From positions 235,279 to 299,278 of the forward strand of contig NW_006920878.1 of the NCBI RefSeq assembly GCF_000417875.1: a stretch of 64,000 nucleotides of DNA. Reading direction: 5' to 3'. The translations under genes and the position numbers were made by a program. The notes beneath the pieces were generated by a model, which was given only the letters and a program-made list of their open reading frames with translations, ran no database searches and was not told the DNA's origin. Shown here in pieces: positions 61,523 through 64,000 of the stretch; position 1 is the first letter of the stretch; each line of letters starts with the position of its first letter. The DNA is from Pseudozyma flocculosa PF-1. Taxonomy: Eukaryota > Basidiomycota > Ustilaginomycetes > Ustilaginales > Ustilaginaceae.

Positions 61523-64000
61523 TCAGTCGCCAAAGAGCAGCTCGAGATTCTCGAGCGCCTCGCTTTTGCCTCCCTCGTCTGCGCCGCGGCGGCCGGCCAG
61601 GGCGTGGCTGACCAGAGCCGTCTTTCTCCTCTGGATGGCCAGGATCCGATCCTCGATCGAGTCGGTGATCAGGTACCGGAACACGGTGACGGGCCGCGTC
61701 TGACCCAGCCGGTGCACCCGGTCCACGGCCTGGTCCTCGGTCGACTTGTTCCACCAGCAATCCAGCAGCCAGACCTTGCTGGCGCTCGTCAGGTTGAGCC
61801 CGACGCCTCCAGCGCGCAGCGAGATGAGCATCAGCAGGCTTCCCGAGCGCTTCTGCCACCCCTCGAATCGCTTCAGCACCTCTTCGCGGTCCTTTTGCGA
61901 CGTCGTCCCGTCGAGCCGCACAAACGCGTGCCGGTTCCGCTTTAGCGCCACCTGCACCAGGTCGAGAAAAGACGTAAACTGCGAGAAGATGACGCCTTTG
62001 AACCCCGGCTCCGCGACGCGCAGCTCGTTGAGGTGCTCGAGCAGGGCTGCCAGCTTCGTGCTCGTGCGGAAGTCGTTGCGGCGGAAAAACACGGCCGGCT
62101 GCGAATGCTGAGAGCTCGGCACCTCGTCCGCTGGGCCGTCGCCGTTGTCGTCGTCGGTCACCTCGATGGCCTCGCAAGGAGAGCTTGGAGCGACCTTGCA
62201 TCCGTCGCCGGTCTTACCGCTGCCGCCACGACTTGAGCGCGTGCGCACCGCTTCGATGAGGTCCTCGGCCGCCACTGGACCCTTGCGACACGTCGGGCAG
62301 CATGGCTCCTCCTCGCGATCCTCGCATGCCTGCAAGAACCCGAGGATGCAGTCCTTGCAACCGCTGTGCATGCACTTGGGCAGGTAACAGGTGGCGATCT
62401 TGGTCTCGAAGCAGATCGGGCATTCCTCCTCATCACCCTGGCCGCCCTCGCCACCGCCCTCGCCCCCCTGCGCCTTGATGAGCTGCTCGAGCACCTGCTG
62501 CGTGTAGGCGTCGCCCGCCGCCGCGTCGCCATCGCCGCTGCTGCTCGACCCCGTTTGGAACTCGGCGACGAGCTTGCGCAGGTCCTGCGATCCCTCGTCG
62601 TCGTCGAACAGCGATGCCGCTCCGTTGCTTGCCAAAGAGCCCTCCGCAACGCCATTGAGGCCCGTTCCGGCCTTGTCACCGCGCAGCACCAGCAGCGGAT
62701 GGCACACTGCCTGACGCAGCCGCATCAAGACGGAAAAGATGACGCTGTAGTTCTTGCCGACGGTGCCGTTGGCCTTCATCGAGGCATACTGGAGGTATGC
62801 GCGGTGGTAGACGTTGTCGTAAATCTGGCGTTCGAGCGGGCTAAAGTCGAGGTTGCGCACCTCAACCGTCTTGGGCGGCAACTCGACAATCGGGCGACCG
62901 TCTCGGTCCTTCATCCGCTTTTCGCGCCGCAGCAGCACCGACTCGAGCACCACCTGGACCACGTCGAGGGCCTTTGGGTTCTTGTTGGCAAAAGGCTTGC
63001 TGATGAAGCTGTTGAAAAAGCTAAAGTCGCCCCACGGCTCGACGCGAAGGAACTTGAGCAGGCTAAAGAGGTCGGTCAGACGGTTGACGATGGGCGTGCC
63101 AGTGAGGGCCCACCGGCGGCGCGCCAAGAGGTCGCAGCACGCCTTGGCGTTGCGGGTGCTGCGGTTTTTGATGTGATGCGCTTCGTCGAGAATGACACGC
63201 AGCCACTCGACCGCGAACAGCGGCGCCACTGCGGCTGCATGGCGCGACAGCGCACCGCCAGCATCGATGAAGCGCTTGTACTCGGTCGTCAACGTGCCGT
63301 ACGACGTGATGACGACGTCGACTTTGCCGCTTTCGAGCTGAGCGATGATGTCGGCCTTGGAATCGGCGTAGTAGAGCATCGCCGACAGCGTTCCTGGCTG
63401 GCTGGCGCGCGTCAGCTCATCGCGCCACTGGCTCAGCAGGCTCATCGGCGCTACCACCAGCGTCGCCTTGCCCCTCGCCACGGATGCCCTGAGCATCGCC
63501 CGGCGCTGGTCACCGGCCATGGACGCCGCGAAAGCCGAGGCTAGCGACGTCTGCCTCGGCGCGTTGGCAGCGGTCCGAGCTCGCTTCACCGTTTGCTGCT
63601 GCGTGGCCGAGCTGTCCTCGCTCTCGTCATCGCCGACGTCGCCGCCCTCGGGCGCCCGATTGGCGTGGATCAGACTGGCCACCATAATGGTCTTGCCAAG
63701 CCCCATCTCGTCCGCCAATATCCCGCCCCGGGAGCCCTTGCTGGACTTCTGAAAATCGAGGCTGAGGTCGCCCGTGTATGGGCTGAAGTAAAAGTTGCGG
63801 GTGTTGCTCGTGACGAGCGCCTCGTTGCCCTCTGGGTCGTCAAAGTCCATCGGGAACTCGTACTCCTCCCAGAGCGGGTGCAGGCTGGGTTCGCGGCCCT
63901 TTGGCGATTCCGTCTCGCCGTCGGCCTTGACAGCGTCGTCACGATCGCCGACGACGCGCTCCATTGTCTTCATCCAGCCGAGCGCCTGCTTCTGGTAAGG
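61523..64000 (-). CDS. RAD5: RAD5-type SNF2 helicase with RING finger, 5' part outside the window
   Basis: The frame is open from the window edge (first codons PYQKQALGWMKTMERV) to the stop at 61523-61525, giving 825 residues of the C-terminal part. Motif I is GGILADEMGLGKT, motif II DEAHH, motif III TGTPIVNRLTDLFSLL. A C3HC4 RING (CPICFETKIATCYLPKC, then MHSGCKDC and CCPTC) lies between the two helicase lobes, the arrangement of Rad5/HLTF. Motifs V and VI are SLRAGGVGLNLTSA and QAVDRVHRLGQTRPV. Family knowledge: it is a Ubc13-Mms2-dependent PCNA polyubiquitin ligase and fork-remodelling ATPase in post-replication repair. The HIRAN domain expected at the N-terminus is beyond the window. Acidic Gly/Ser-rich inserts flank the RING. 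RAD16/RAD8 relatives share this layout, so RAD5 is the best but not the only name. Confidence 0.92.
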   Translation of the reverse strand, partial: PYQKQALGWMKTMERVVGDRDDAVKADGETESPKGREPSLHPLWEEYEFPMDFDDPEGNEALVTSNTRNFYFSPYTGDLSLDFQKSSKGSRGGILADEMGLGKTIMVASLIHANRAPEGGDVGDDESEDSSATQQQTVKRARTAANAPRQTSLASAFAASMAGDQRRAMLRASVARGKATLVVAPMSLLSQWRDELTRASQPGTLSAMLYYADSKADIIAQLESGKVDVVITSYGTLTTEYKRFIDAGGALSRHAAAVAPLFAVEWLRVILDEAHHIKNRSTRNAKACCDLLARRRWALTGTPIVNRLTDLFSLLKFLRVEPWGDFSFFNSFISKPFANKNPKALDVVQVVLESVLLRREKRMKDRDGRPIVELPPKTVEVRNLDFSPLERQIYDNVYHRAYLQYASMKANGTVGKNYSVIFSVLMRLRQAVCHPLLVLRGDKAGTGLNGVAEGSLASNGAASLFDDDEGSQDLRKLVAEFQTGSSSSGDGDAAAGDAYTQQVLEQLIKAQGGEGGGEGGQGDEEECPICFETKIATCYLPKCMHSGCKDCILGFLQACEDREEEPCCPTCRKGPVAAEDLIEAVRTRSSRGGSGKTGDGCKVAPSSPCEAIEVTDDDNGDGPADEVPSSQHSQPAVFFRRNDFRTSTKLAALLEHLNELRVAEPGFKGVIFSQFTSFLDLVQVALKRNRHAFVRLDGTTSQKDREEVLKRFEGWQKRSGSLLMLISLRAGGVGLNLTSASKVWLLDCWWNKSTEDQAVDRVHRLGQTRPVTVFRYLITDSIEDRILAIQRRKTALVSHALAGRRGADEGGKSEALENLELLFGD

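Overview
The window reads as nuclear DNA of a basidiomycete fungus, most probably a smut-lineage (Ustilaginomycotina) species. The evidence is high GC, compact genes with few short GTGAGT/GTAAGT...CAG introns (about 75-200 nt), short intergenic spaces, and the gene set, notably an AA10 lytic polysaccharide monooxygenase, which is rare in fungi but known from smuts. No marker here fixes the genus. I give exon coordinates where frame, splice sites and family motifs agree; all gene models are read by eye.

Layout. From 1 to 51.3 kb there are sixteen genes on both strands: ATG6/Beclin (585-2142 +), isocitrate lyase (2606-4402 -), the rRNA modification enzyme TSR3 (6184-7598 +), a very large disordered protein (9295-13356 +), a GLTSCR1/BICRA-domain AT-hook protein (13768-16356 -), a secreted AA10 LPMO (17240-18289 +), a D-2-hydroxyacid dehydrogenase (18916-20016 -), an HSL-type alpha/beta hydrolase (20926-21981 +), a secreted and probably GPI-anchored alpha/beta hydrolase (23924-25372 +), a GH28 endopolygalacturonase (28762-29847 +), a Sel1-repeat protein (30757-32554 +), a long-chain alcohol oxidase (32795-35110 -), a glucose-6-phosphate 1-epimerase (36071-37213 -), an aldehyde dehydrogenase (37937-39597 +), a carnitine acetyltransferase (40975-43446 +), mitochondrial bL32m (43800-44477 +), a split-BTB protein (44775-47888 -) and a prolyl oligopeptidase (48465-51283 +). 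That is eighteen gene models in all. The largest gene-poor stretch in this part is 25.4-28.8 kb.

From 51.3 to 59.1 kb base composition and texture change completely. I see no credible gene there. It is an island of nested repeats: a 267-bp MITE with perfect 14-bp terminal inverted repeats, a larger 1.5-kb element with related termini (CATAGCTAG), CTACGGCC/GGCCGTAG palindromes, GGCTGGC minisatellites, an LTR-like stretch, arrays of small palindromes, and three hairpins whose arms differ in sequence but keep pairing. An assembly gap (61 N) lies in it. From 59.1 kb to the edge are RIT1 (tRNA 2'-O-ribosylphosphate transferase, - strand) with a heptamer minisatellite upstream, and a RAD5-type RING/SNF2 helicase cut by the window end.

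Together: alcohol oxidase, aldehyde dehydrogenase, carnitine acetyltransferase and isocitrate lyase are successive steps in using long-chain alcohols or fatty acids through acetyl-CoA, but they lie on different strands with unrelated genes between them, so I treat this as pathway convergence and not as a proven cluster. The secreted set (AA10, GH28, GPI hydrolase) suits life on or in plants. The most unusual material is the repeat island.
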